Positions 55,283 through 64,000 of a stretch of 64,000 nt of DNA are shown here, one piece after another. The notes under the pieces were generated by a model that had not been told where the DNA came from, searched no databases, and was given only the letters and a program-made list of their open reading frames with translations. Source of the stretch: Macrosoma leucophasiata (lineage: Eukaryota > Arthropoda > Insecta > Lepidoptera > Hedylidae); contig JAWQUS010000020.1 of NCBI GenBank assembly GCA_036365455.1, positions 5,491,001 to 5,555,000 on the forward strand, given 5' to 3'. The position numbers were made by a program, and so were the translations under genes. Numbering within the stretch: the stretch's first letter is position 1; each line of letters begins with the position of its first letter.

Positions 55283-55385
55283 GGGTTCCCAAAAAGTAGG
55301 CGGATGCAATTCTGGTCACGTGTCTGTCTTACGCATTTTCAGTCAAGGTCACGTGTTCCTGTACGTGTAACAAACAGTGCAAGGT
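55283..55385 (+). repeat. duplicated block a, copy 2
   Basis: GCAATTCTGGTCACGTGTCT and TCTTACGCATTTTC match 53228-53275. Confidence 0.8.
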
Positions 55386-55609
55386 GCTGTTAAAGAAATT
55401 TAAATTTCAAAAATGGGTATTTAATATATTATTGTTAGATTTTCTTTTTCAGTAATTTAGATGTTTTGGAAGGTTGTATGATCGATGAAACATACATTTA
55501 GGCACGTAACTAATAACTCAAGTGAAATAAAAATATTGTGATATAATTGTTTAGGTTAAAGTTATTTCCATATGTATTTACCGAATATGAAGATTGTAGA
55601 AAAGGAGTA

Positions 55610-55870
55610 GTAGAGGAGGTTGCACTACCGCATTACCTACCTGATCTTCTACCCTCTAAAACTCAAAACTATAGTGTTCAGCGCCATCGTGTTTCGATCA
55701 CGTGGTAATGTACGGCCCTTTTATTTCCGGCACAGAGGCGTAACAGCTTAAACCTTAGGAGTGACAACGAATTCACATTGAAATGTATGGTTTTTAAGTA
55801 GATGTTTATTACATAGTGTACTTACTATCAATGTGAACTGTATTTTTGTTTGCCATTTTATAACTTAAAT
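55610..55870 (+). mobile_element. old SINE-A
   Basis: CACTACCGCATTACCTACC, CAGCGCCATCGTGTTTCGAT, GGTAATGTACGGCCCTTTT and TTTTTGTTTGCCATTTTAT in family order. Confidence 0.78.
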
Positions 55871-55907
55871 AATGGTATGAATGTAAATAAGTAATATTGA
55901 TTGATAA

Positions 55908-56203
55908 TTAACTGCCTCGGTAGCCTAGTGGTAGCAGACCACTACTACTACGCTGAGGTCCTGGGTTTTCCCGGGTAGGGGATTCTCAGAGATAATGGTG
56001 TAAAGTCCTTTATCTTTGGGTCTATTGGGATTTTTCCATTTTCTCGAAACTGCCCAGTACCTCGAAGTTTGTTTATGTACCCGGCGATGTCAACAGGCTC
56101 GCCACCTGTTACATGGGCCAAAAACGTCACCGGCGAATCGTGGATATGCATGCATTTACCTCTGCCTACCCCTCCGGGGATTACAGGCGTGAAGTTACGT
56201 TTT
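55908..56203 (+). mobile_element. SINE-B, nearly full length
   Basis: AACTGCCTCGGTAGCCTAGT with A box TAGCCTAGTGG; the B box is damaged (GGGTTTTCCCGG). The body and tail are complete to GTGAAGTTACG. Confidence 0.92.
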
Positions 56204-56209
56204 GAATAT

Positions 56210-56615
56210 TGTAATGTATAATAAGTATAAGTGCCTTTACTTAAAGTCTAAGTAATGTTACTTCCATTTACTTAAGTAATACAATTTCGCGTCACTAGAG
56301 AATCAGGTGATAAAAACTTTCTAGACAGTTAGGACACAACATCTCATCGATGGATCTCTAAAAGGCTGCCATCTTTTCAACAATTCAATTATTATTATTC
56401 GGAGTTCAGTATCGAGAAGTTCCGAACTTTCTAGACTTATATCTTAAGAGATTTTATCAAAGCTTCTTAATCTAATAAGAATATTCTGATCTTCAATCAG
56501 AGATGAAAATTAACATTAAAGCAAACGCTGCTATCAAAGTATCAAGGGCCTGTTGCTATGAAACCTTACGTACGTTTTAATTCGATATTATGGGCAAATT
56601 AATTATACACTATTT
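56210..56615. other. unassigned
   Basis: Nothing recognised. Confidence 0.4.
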
Positions 56616-56616
56616 T

Positions 56617-56875
56617 TTTTATGTAGTAAAAGTGGCAAACAAGCATGCAGTTCACATTGATGTTTAGTGATGACTGCAGCCTATAGACACTCACACAATG
56701 ACCAGAGGTCAAAATGCAGATGCGTTACCACTCCTGAGAACCTATTATAGGGCCGTACACTACCACCTGACCGGAACACGATAGTGCTGAACACTACCGT
56801 TTAGCGGCAAGTATATTAGGTAATGCGGTGGTGCTATACCCGCGAGCTCCGTCACTGGAGCTCTACCACCAGTAA
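56617..56875 (-). mobile_element. SINE-A, nearly full length
   Basis: TTTTTTATGTAGTAAAAGTGG to CTCTACCACCAGTAAAA, missing about 30 bp around the GGCCTAAGGTG segment. Confidence 0.92.
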
Positions 56876-57069
56876 AATTGGACAGAAAAAATATTCTCTA
56901 TTATTTATTCTTATTTTATTACTGATCGCGATCACTGAGAAGATCTTTGGTGATTGAATTAATTGGAGTAGGCATCAGTCAATTATGTGGAAGATCCGAC
57001 GAAGGCATAAGGTCTCGCCCATTCGAAAATAGACCGAACGTGAGTTGCGTTTATGCTAGCCATTGCCAC

Positions 57070-57285
57070 ACCGCGGACACTCCGCCAAAATTCCATACAA
57101 ACGCTTAATTTGGTCTCTATTACACAGACATTAATCAGTGACGTGTATTTACACGTGCACCTGTGTGCGTAGCACGTAGAGAATACCAAACGTCGCCCAT
57201 AAGAAGGGAGGAGGTTGGGTGAGGCGGTGAAATCGGGCGGGACGTCGAGGTATATCCATTCTATACGTAGTATTATTACATATTC
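57070..57285 (+). repeat. repeat E, copy 2
   Basis: Matches 48838-49040, with a 12-bp extra segment (ACACAGACATTA). The 105-codon minus frame across it is incidental. Confidence 0.88.
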
Positions 57286-57517
57286 TCTGCCATATTGCAC
57301 AAGTTTATTTTATAGGGGTTTGTGTAAACATAGGTCACAAACATGATATGTTATGACGACACACGTACGTAGGTATCACGTAAAATCAAAGAGGGGAGAA
57401 GGGGGGAAAACGTTTAAAAAGTTAAGAAGAATGGGTTCACTACGCTCGTGTGTGTTAGCGCCATTGCCGCATTCCACCGATAAATGGAAGTAAGTATACA
57501 GCATTACCTCGTTTCAT

Positions 57518-57632
57518 GTATGAAAGAGAATGGTGAAGGTAGATGAGGCACGGGAGGTGTGTTAGGGCCGAGATATCTGGCGCTCCAAACTCTCTGCCTA
57601 CCCCGTTAGGGACCTGTCATGAAGATACATAC
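57518..57632 (+). pseudogene. LINE-R 3' fragment
   Basis: CATGTATGAAAGAGAATGG, GGCACGGGAGGTGTGTTAGG and TACCCCGTTAGGGACCTGTC, then AAGATACATACATA. Confidence 0.85.
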
Positions 57633-57639
57633 ATAACAT

Positions 57640-58060
57640 ACCGCGTTTCAGTTATTTATATTGAATAACCGAAAAACGGCCATTCCATATGGACTTCACA
57701 AACAAATATTTTTACACCTCTTTCTAGACCTCAAACAATCTTCAATTTAACAACAAACTAACATGAAGTTTTCAAGTTCCGAGTAACAATTCATTGTAAA
57801 TGTAGAGTTTGTAAGCTATCACAGACGAGAAAAGCAATATATTTTACATATTTATACAATGTTTTTCTTTTACCTATTTCATAACGAATGTATGTATTAA
57901 ATAATTGTATGCCACATGGTATAATATAACGTCGTTTTATCGTCGACGTTTACGTCACAGGCATTATTTTTCATTCCACATTTTCACGCAGATGACAGGC
58001 ATACATTAGAACGCCCATTGTGCTTATACACAACAGCGCTGGCTATACACAAAAGGATAC
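57640..58060. other. unassigned
   Basis: Nothing recognised. Confidence 0.4.
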
Positions 58061-58064
58061 ACAT

Positions 58065-58270
58065 AAAAAAAATACATACGCTTACACTCACAGCCCCACA
58101 CTAGGTACAAACCTGTATCGTGGGTGCCGTTGTACACATACAACACATACACAAACACCCAGACCCGAAACAAATATCTGTAGGTCATACAAATATTTGT
58201 CCCGGTGCGGGGATCGAACCCGCGACCCTTCGAATCAAACGGTGGTTTCGCACCGCTGGACTAACCGGGT
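58065..58270 (-). mobile_element. SINE-C with intact tRNA-like head
   Basis: On the minus strand the head (58270 to 58200) has acceptor arms CCCGGT and ACCGGG, A box TAGTCCAGCGG and B box GGTTCGATCCC. The body matches 3490-3640. A functional tRNA is unlikely because the SINE body follows directly. (AT)n lies just beyond at 58303-58326. Confidence 0.88.
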
Positions 58271-58476
58271 TGTCGGATACAGATGCCATATACTGTATAC
58301 ATATATATATATATATATACATATATACAATAACATGTATTTTTTCATGTCAGGGCATACCTACCTTTCACATTGATGATAAATTAATACTGATATTGCA
58401 GCCCATTGATATGTTTAAAAAAACTAGAGTTTTTAACTCTCAATTTAGAGTATAGCGCAACATATTTTACAAATAT

Positions 58477-58704
58477 CTGGCCAGACAGCGAGCACGCCGT
58501 AGCTAAACACGCCACTGCCCGGCGCGACGTTGACGCGGCGACGTTGAGCAGTTTTAATGTACTAGATATTATGGGAGACGTGCCGCCTGGTCGCCCCCAG
58601 CGTGAATCTCTGTGTGACGTCTTTCTTAATATCTAGTACTTTAAAACTGTTCAAGGTCGTGCCGGCGTCCCCGTCCCACCACGCCGCGCTCGCTGTCTGG
58701 CCAG
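58477..58704. mobile_element. 228-bp foldback element
   Basis: CTGGCCAGACAGCGAGC at both ends, inverted. A second inner pair, CAGTTTTAATGTACTAGAT against CAGTTTTAAAGTACTAGAT reversed, means most of the element folds back on itself. It is GC-rich compared with its flanks. No target duplication seen. Confidence 0.88.
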
Positions 58705-58709
58705 ACCTT

Positions 58710-59477
58710 TAGTCTTTATCCCAAATTACGGTACCAACATTCGACAATCTGCTGATTCATAATGTCTACAACCCTTCTGCTCTACCAATGGAACTCAACC
58801 ATCACTAGACACCAGTAGTTGTTTTTACGTAAATGTCAAAAAACCACAGACCGTCCTATAAGTTTGTTTTTCACTCTCCTAACACGAACGTGTCTCTTCA
58901 ATAAAGATCCAGATAAGAATAGCCATCAACATAAAAACGTCCAGGAAGCTAGATATAATGTAGAGGCGCTTAAATACGGTGGGCCATAAAACGCAGCTCA
59001 AGTCGTTAGTCGCAGATACGGTGGGACGCTTGGAAGTGCTGCGCTGAGTGGATTCTATTATGGGCATTATTTGAGCAAACGCTCTATTGTTTTGATTAAA
59101 ATTCGTCTCGTGAATCATCGGGAGTACTTTGACGAATTCCCATGATTCTACAAGTGACTATATTTTTTTTGGGGTTCCGTAGACGAATAAAAAAAATGGG
59201 ATCGTTATGGATTCATCTCGTCTGTCTCGTCTGTGTCATCAGTTAGTGTTCTATACGTCACATCCACTTTATTCCGAAAATATTAGGACTACACAGTTAA
59301 AACTTGGTAGGTAGATGTATTCTAAAAACCGCCCTATGATATTTATACAAAAAAATATGGGGCATTTATAATAATATATAATCATTTATTGACAAAAAAA
59401 TTTTTACAATGGTTAATATTGGATCCATAGATTCCCGAACTAGTCTACACTGTATTTCGGGCATCAGTGGCTTCTCC
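58710..59477. other. unassigned with small scraps
   Basis: 58765-58815 is a reversed SINE-A head remnant. 59163-59240 carries GGGGTTCCGTAGACG, the retroelement tail of 33113. The rest is unrecognised. Confidence 0.45.
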
Positions 59478-59481
59478 GAGA

Positions 59482-59515
59482 AAGTGTGTGTGTGGGTGTG
59501 TGCGTGCGCGCGCGC

Positions 59516-59553
<38 letters not shown>
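59482..59553. repeat. GT/GC dinucleotide microsatellite
   Basis: Alternating TG with a central GCGCGCGCGCG block, about 70 bp; potential Z-DNA tract. Confidence 0.97.
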
Positions 59554-59554
<1 letters not shown>

Positions 59555-59589
59555 ATAAATCGTGTACGTCTATACTTCGCCATATTATG

Positions 59590-60340
59590 AAAAAAACAGA
59601 TTTGCTAACATAACTTCAATACCATCATAGTCAAAATTCCTGAGCCATGCGGAAATAATCTTCTTAAACTCATTATTATTTGTATTTTTTATGTTTTTAT
59701 TTTTATTTACAAGAGTTTTAAGTAATTTATTGTACAATTGTGTAGTAACCATATCGTACTGCTTTTGAGCAAATCTAGTCTTCGCCTTCATTTGGTCTAC
59801 TCTTTTAAATGAAGTTGGTAGATAGGGTACTTTTTGGCGATGAAAACGACGCAGACTTTCATATATATATAGCTTGCGTACTGTAAATACGTTAGCTTTT
59901 TCATATAAATCTGTGGTGGGATGTTTAAAAGGAAGGTAGAGAAATACTTTTTAATACAGCACGGTGGGCACGTTCTAGAGGGTAAAAGTGAGTTTTAGCC
60001 GCGCAGCCCTTAGCACATATGCAATATCTAATGAGACACTCGCATAGAGCTTTATAAGTTAGAATACGTAGCTCATAATCCGCTATGGTTCGAAGAATTT
60101 TGAATACGTATATGAGTTTTCGTACTCCAGAAGCTAATAATGCGATATGCCTGCTCCAGTTTAATTTTTCATCAATTAGGACTCCGAGGTATTTTATGTC
60201 CTCAACACGTGAGAGAACGGCACAGTTACAATTTGTAGGAAGGGCTAAAGAGCGATTGCAAGGGAAGGAACGAATTTTTAAGTCAGTAAGTACAGGATTA
60301 CTTGCAGAGGTAATACTAAAGCACATAAATTTTGTTTAAA
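59590..60340 (-). pseudogene. LINE ORF2 3' half (CR1/Jockey group), one frameshift
   Basis: The frame (60326 down to 59925, 133 codons) reads DIKYLGVLIDEKLNWSRHI, YVFKILRTIADYELRILTYK and HFYPLERAHRAVLK. This is the segment after the RT palm (YLGV-ID-LNW, then thumb and LERA-R--LK). A one-base shift near 59930 moves the frame. It continues KHPTTDLYEKANVFTVRKLY to FKKIISAWLRN and a stop at about 59585. The YxDD region and endonuclease are absent: 5' truncation at about 60340. Confidence 0.87.
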
Positions 60341-60352
60341 AGTAGGTCTTAA

Positions 60353-60445
60353 ATGGCAAAGTGTACGACTTCTGTATAACTGTCTAATAGGCTACAGTAA
60401 TCACTTACCATCAAAGAGAACTGCATGCTAGCTTGTCACCATCAT
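60353..60445 (+). mobile_element. SINE-A tail fragment
   Basis: GCTACAGTAATCACTTACCATCAA then GAACTGCATGCTAGCTTGTC. Confidence 0.68.
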
Positions 60446-60704
60446 AACATTAACAAAAATAATACCTACACATACCAACTAATTCTAAATGAATTAAAGA
60501 TTTTCTCACAAAACATGCTTGATAATACCTGCAACAAAGCAAAACATTATTTAAAAGTATTGTGGCACGAAACCTGCATCTAACATTGCGATGTGGAGAA
60601 AATAAAATTAGATATAACATTTCATACAATTTCAGTTGCATTTAGATGCCAAGATGAATAGTTTTGCGGCACTAAACATTTGTGAGTCGCAATGTATATC
60701 ATGC

Positions 60705-60990
60705 TGGCATCGGGACGTAACGACCCAACCTCCCACTAGGGGAAGAACTTTGTTCTACTGGAAGATAATTCTTCCACAAGTGCAGTCAGTCAATCGAACA
60801 ACGACGGTCAATTCATTCCAATGAAGCGGTAGTAAATAATAACGCAAGATGGACAGGCAGCAGCATCCTGATCAAACTACCGCTACTGCGATCGCCAATC
60901 CGCATGCCAAGCGTGGCGATAATGGCGTATCCTATGGGGAGGCTTTAGTCTAGCAGTGGAAATCTTTCGGCTGTATTGAAGATGTATTTC
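60705..60990 (+). mobile_element. SINE-D, best copy
   Basis: GGGACGTAACGACCCAACC, AAACTACCGCTACTGCGATC, CCGCATGCCAAGCGTGGCGA and GTCTAGCAGTGGAAATCTTT then CGGCTG. The tail resembles LINE sequence at 5333-5390. No A/B boxes were confirmed, so the head type is open. Confidence 0.75.
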
Positions 60991-60994
60991 ATAC

Positions 60995-61985
60995 ACTAAA
61001 ATATACAATTTTAATTGTCAATTCAGTTTTATGGAGCATACGGATGGCAGTTGAAATTTGGACCACTGTGTGTTATATCATCATTAAGCTATAACGAAGA
61101 ATTGTTGCCGCATAAACGGCTTTTTCACACGAAATAATAGATATTCATGCGTCTGCGCCCAGATTTATGACTGCTTAATTAAAGCCACGTGCTCTGGCTG
61201 ATTACCGTTCACCCCGAAATTGCCATAGAATTTGGAGTTGACCACACGTATCGCTTCCAGTATAAAATAATCATATGTATACGTGAATATTAAGTAAACA
61301 TGCTAAAACACTACCTGTTGAATTCTTTCTGTGTTTTTTTTTATTTTTTGTTAATACTTAGCAATTTCCACAATAAGTTGGCCGTTTACAAAAAATCAAA
61401 ATTTACAAATTTAGCTAAAAATTATTTCAGTTAGTTGTACGTCATTGAAGGTAAATGATGTCAATAAAAAGTTTGAATTAATATTGAACTAATGATTATG
61501 TATCCTTATTACGATTCAGTCCATAGGTATTTGCCAACTTTCTACTTTAATTCTAGAACGTGGAGAAACAACGGTCATTAAATAAATTAATGAAACTTAA
61601 AGAATCTCAAAAATATTCGGGCTCGTCTTTGATCTCTTTAGTCTAAACTTGTAGAGAAATAATAAAATAGAAAAAAGAAGTATGAAATAAAGATTCATGT
61701 TTTTTATGTAGACAATTATTTAAAAAAAGATAGTAGCAACAAGGGCGAACGGTCATTAACAATGCGAGTGGATAATGACCAAACACATCAGTGCGGTGAC
61801 GCTCGGGTCGATTGTAAACCAAACGGCCGCACAATCTACGAGGAACTCGAGGACCTAGATTCGGATCTTAGACTGGGTATGTACTAGCCAGTAGTAATAC
61901 GGTTCGATACGGTCGAAATTCGACCGCGATACACAAAATATACCTAAGACTGAATTCTTTAATGATAATCTTTATTTTGTTTTTC
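60995..61985. other. unassigned
   Basis: About 1 kb of AT-rich sequence without recognised repeats or genes. Confidence 0.45.
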
Positions 61986-61989
61986 ACAA

Positions 61990-62161
61990 TCTATAATATA
62001 AAAATAAGTCGGGTTTTCCTTCCTGACGCTATAACTCCAGAACGCACAAACCGATTTCCACGGTTTTGCATTTGTTGGAAAGGTCTCGAACTCCGGGAGG
62101 TTTATAGCAAAGAAAATTAAGGAAAAATTTCAACGCGGGCGAAGTCGCGGGAAACAGCTAG
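61990..62161 (+). mobile_element. non-autonomous Helitron, 172 bp
   Basis: A|TCTATAATATAAAAATAAG start; 3' hairpin CGCGGGCGAAGTCGCGGG then AAACAGCTAG|T. The body (CCTTCCTGACGCTATAACTC, TTTCCACGGTTTTGCATTTG) matches both units of the dimer at 53967-54314. Confidence 0.93.
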
Positions 62162-62303
62162 TATTATATATATTTTTAATTTCGACCGTTGGGCCATCAC
62201 TAGTATTCTAACATGAACAACCTTCCATTACATTGTTTGATTGTTCATCCAATATGCTGCCTAATGATAAGCTATCAATAATTTAAACAAGTAACTATAT
62301 ATT

Positions 62304-62656
62304 TGTTTTATATTATTTCGCATTAACACATGCTTGTGAAATAAATTTTATTTTAAGAAAAATGGAAAGAAAAATTTGACTTCAGGCGAGACTTATTAAG
62401 GGTAAGACCGACTTCTTTACGATATTCAATAAACTGCAAAGTCTATTATATCGGTTGCCTAACTAGCATAGTTGGCAATAGATGGCGCTGCTGCTACCAT
62501 AAAGCAATGCAATAAATGTGAAGGAAAGATTTGACAAATCGGGCAGGACTTCAGTAGCTCAATTGGAAGAGCGGCTGGACTAGATTCCCAGTAGGCCGCA
62601 AGTTCGAGTCTCGCCTGAAGTCAAATTTTTCTTTCCATTTTTCTTAAAATAAAAAA
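62304..62656 (+). mobile_element. tRNA-like inverted-repeat element, copy 2
   Basis: A perfect 48-bp inverted repeat pairs 62346-62393 with 62607-62654. The right part is a tRNA-like sequence (about 62548-62621): acceptor ACTTCAG with CTGAAGT, D-arm GCTC...GAGC, T-loop TTCGAGT. The anticodon loop would be 9 nt and the T-stem has a mismatch, so a working tRNA is unlikely. It shares about 40 bp upstream with copy 1 at 7866. Confidence 0.88.
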
Positions 62657-62659
62657 AAG

Positions 62660-63045
62660 TAACTATATAAACAAGAAGAACAAACGATAACCCGGGATCT
62701 GGGGAAACGTTTGATACGTAGAGGTCCCTCGGGCGAGGTCCCGAATATTATTGACATCCAACAAGTGTTCTTGATACATGTTTTGATGGAGATAGAAAAA
62801 TATTCGCATAGGACATTATCATAACAATATTACCGATGATTGTTGTTTTCTAAGCCATGAAGCAATACTTAGTATAAAATTAAATAGTAGTTGAGATTTC
62901 GAACATAACACAAGAATTTGCTTCAATACTCTATCTTAATTACCTTTAAACAAAGACCAAGCATCTACCTTAACTTTCGACCAAAGGAAAATATAACTTT
63001 CACCTACATTAAATTCCATCTACAAGAAATTCTACCTACATAAAA
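62660..63045. other. unassigned
   Basis: CTACATTAAATTCCATCTAC-like short direct repeats near 63000-63045 recur at 63305-63340. No gene. Confidence 0.4.
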
Positions 63046-63046
63046 T

Positions 63047-63165
63047 GGTTTATTCCCGTTGTCCCCGTGCGCCATGTCCCCGTCACGGGGACAACGGGAA
63101 AGGAATTTATAAACCTCCCGCTGTCCCCGTGACGGGCCACGCCGTACGGGGACAGCGGTACTTTA
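63047..63165. repeat. two adjacent hairpins of a GTCCCCGT motif
   Basis: Hairpin 1: TTCCCGTTGTCCCCGT pairs with ACGGGGACAACGGGAA (63053-63101). Hairpin 2: CCGCTGTCCCCGT pairs with ACGGGGACAGCGG (63118-63157). Further direct CCCGATGTCCCCGTT and CCCGCTGTC copies follow to about 63245. Strikingly GC-rich in AT-rich surroundings. Confidence 0.9.
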
Positions 63166-63169
63166 ATAA

Positions 63170-63700
63170 AATAATTAAAATTACTACCCGATGTCCCCGT
63201 TCTTGTCCTCGTGTTAAAAATTAAGTAAAAATTATTGCCCGCTGTCTTCGTTTTTTCTTTTTTGTGGTAGTAGGTATTATGAATGTGTATTATAGATTAG
63301 TCTAGGTATTCCATCTACATGAAATTCCACCTACATGGAACAATTTTGACACAGAGCATGTTTTGTGTTTATTAGATACTTTGCTATACGTCCGAACGAA
63401 AACATCCAAAGAAATAAGCAGCTCGCTATAAGGATGGGTAACGTAAACAAAAGAGCGATATTAATAGTGTCGATATTTTTTTGTCGATAAAATGGAACTT
63501 CGATCTTTTAGCCACGGCGGGAATAGTTTAAAAGCTTTGACAAAATATTCGATATCAGATATCTAAAACCAATAAATTCAAAACCGTTGTTTTGTTTTTC
63601 GTAAATTGTGGTTGTACGGAGACTACAAACAGGTTAAAGACATTATAGAGTGTTATAAACAACTATTTTAATAATTAAAGAAAAAAATGTCATGTCTGAA
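63170..63700. other. unassigned
   Basis: Beyond the decaying GTCCCCGT copies (to 63245) nothing is recognised. Confidence 0.4.
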
Positions 63701-63703
63701 AAA

Positions 63704-63768
63704 ACCGGGATGTCTGGCGCTCTACACTCTCTGCCTACCCCGTTAGGGACCTGGCGTGAAGATACATA
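63704..63768 (+). repeat. LINE-R 3' tail
   Basis: ACCGGGATGTCTGGCGCTCT, TACCCCGTTAGGGACCTGGC and GTGAAGATACATATA. Only the last 65 bp. Confidence 0.9.
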
Positions 63769-63794
63769 TATAAAGAAAAAAATGGAAATTAAAT

Positions 63795-63990
63795 ATTGAC
63801 TTCGGGCATGGATCGCATCTGAGACCTCCGGATAACCAGACCAGCCGCATTACCATTAAGCTACCGAAGACCCACTATTTAACTCTGATTGCCCGAAGTC
63901 TAAAACCACCAATGCTACCTGCGACGTTTGGTAATGTGCCCAGAATTATTAATAGGCTCACCATGTTAATACTTGAGAGAAAACGTAGCT
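63795..63990 (-). mobile_element. tRNA-like fragment and SINE-B body remnant
   Basis: GACTTCGGGCA (63800) and TGCCCGAAGTC (63890) are inverted copies. The minus strand between them has A box TAGCTTAATGG and a weak B box. It resembles, but is not, the 62304 family. From 63920, GACGTTTGGTAATGTGCCC onward is plus-strand SINE-B body. Confidence 0.65.
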
Positions 63991-64000
63991 TGGGCATCGT

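Noticed and set aside
54879..55393. Long frames of proline/threonine, asparagine, histidine or glycine/valine on both strands
   Set aside because: All arise from one CCA-based microsatellite, which is open in several phases at once.
58200..58270. A genuine tRNA gene on the minus strand
   Set aside because: A and B boxes and acceptor pairing are good, but the sequence runs straight into the SINE-C body and recurs with it at 3425.
62548..62621. A genuine tRNA gene
   Set aside because: The anticodon loop would have 9 nt, the T-stem has a mismatch, and the sequence is part of a repeated inverted-repeat element.
1..64000. CRISPR array, prokaryotic operon or phage-like defence system
   Set aside because: Tandem and dispersed repeats here have eukaryotic retroposon, Helitron or MITE hallmarks; no spaced short repeats, operons or ribosome-binding sites were seen.

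Overview
The window reads as repeat-rich intergenic DNA from a lepidopteran insect (moth or butterfly). It is AT-rich and dense with short retroposons. It also carries Helitron copies with the A|TC...CTAG|T ends usual in Lepidoptera, Jockey-type LINE tails, a mariner element, a Penelope-like element and many small inverted-repeat DNA transposons. The order is an inference from repeat types; no species is claimed. I found no convincing host protein-coding exon, functional tRNA gene or rRNA. The longer reading frames are transposable-element proteins or shadows of repeats.

Family labels used here are mine. SINE-A: about 285 bp plus poly(A), starting ACTGGTGGTAGAG and ending ATTACATAAAA, with some 30 full or partial copies on both strands. 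SINE-B: tRNA-derived, about 310 bp, with A and B boxes. SINE-C: a second tRNA-derived family. SINE-D: shares its tail with a LINE. LINE-R: an RTE-like LINE whose 3' tail resembles that of SINE-B.

Layout. 1-1539 is a 677-bp tandem array. 1.5-16 kb holds SINEs, Helitrons, a hAT MITE with a perfect 8-bp target duplication, a miniature Penelope copy and tRNA-like inverted repeats. 16-22.5 kb holds nested SINEs, two MITEs and a decayed Jockey-like LINE on the minus strand. 24.3-25.6 kb is a nearly complete mariner with one frameshift. 26-30 kb has two Helitrons and a SINE-A-associated tandem duplication. 30-43 kb is largely unassigned, with a LINE C-terminus, MITEs and three perfect or near-perfect palindromes (the first lies at 6.7 kb). 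43.7-44.5 kb is a 206-bp tandem array. 46-47.1 kb is a 1.1-kb element with terminal inverted repeats. 49.7-51.7 kb is the most informative locus: a Penelope-like element with an open RT and GIY-YIG frame inserted, with a 13-bp target duplication, into a LINE-R remnant. 53-55.4 kb is a local duplication holding a head-to-tail Helitron dimer. 58-64 kb holds a foldback element, another LINE remnant, SINE-D, a Helitron, a tRNA-like inverted-repeat element and paired hairpins of a GTCCCCGT motif.

There is no operon-like cooperation. The relationships that matter are parasitic and nested: LINE-R probably supplied the reverse transcriptase for SINE-B, and a second LINE that for SINE-D. Successive insertions into one another (SINE-A in LINE-R, SINE-B in SINE-A, SINE-A in SINE-A and in a MITE, Penelope in LINE-R) give relative ages.
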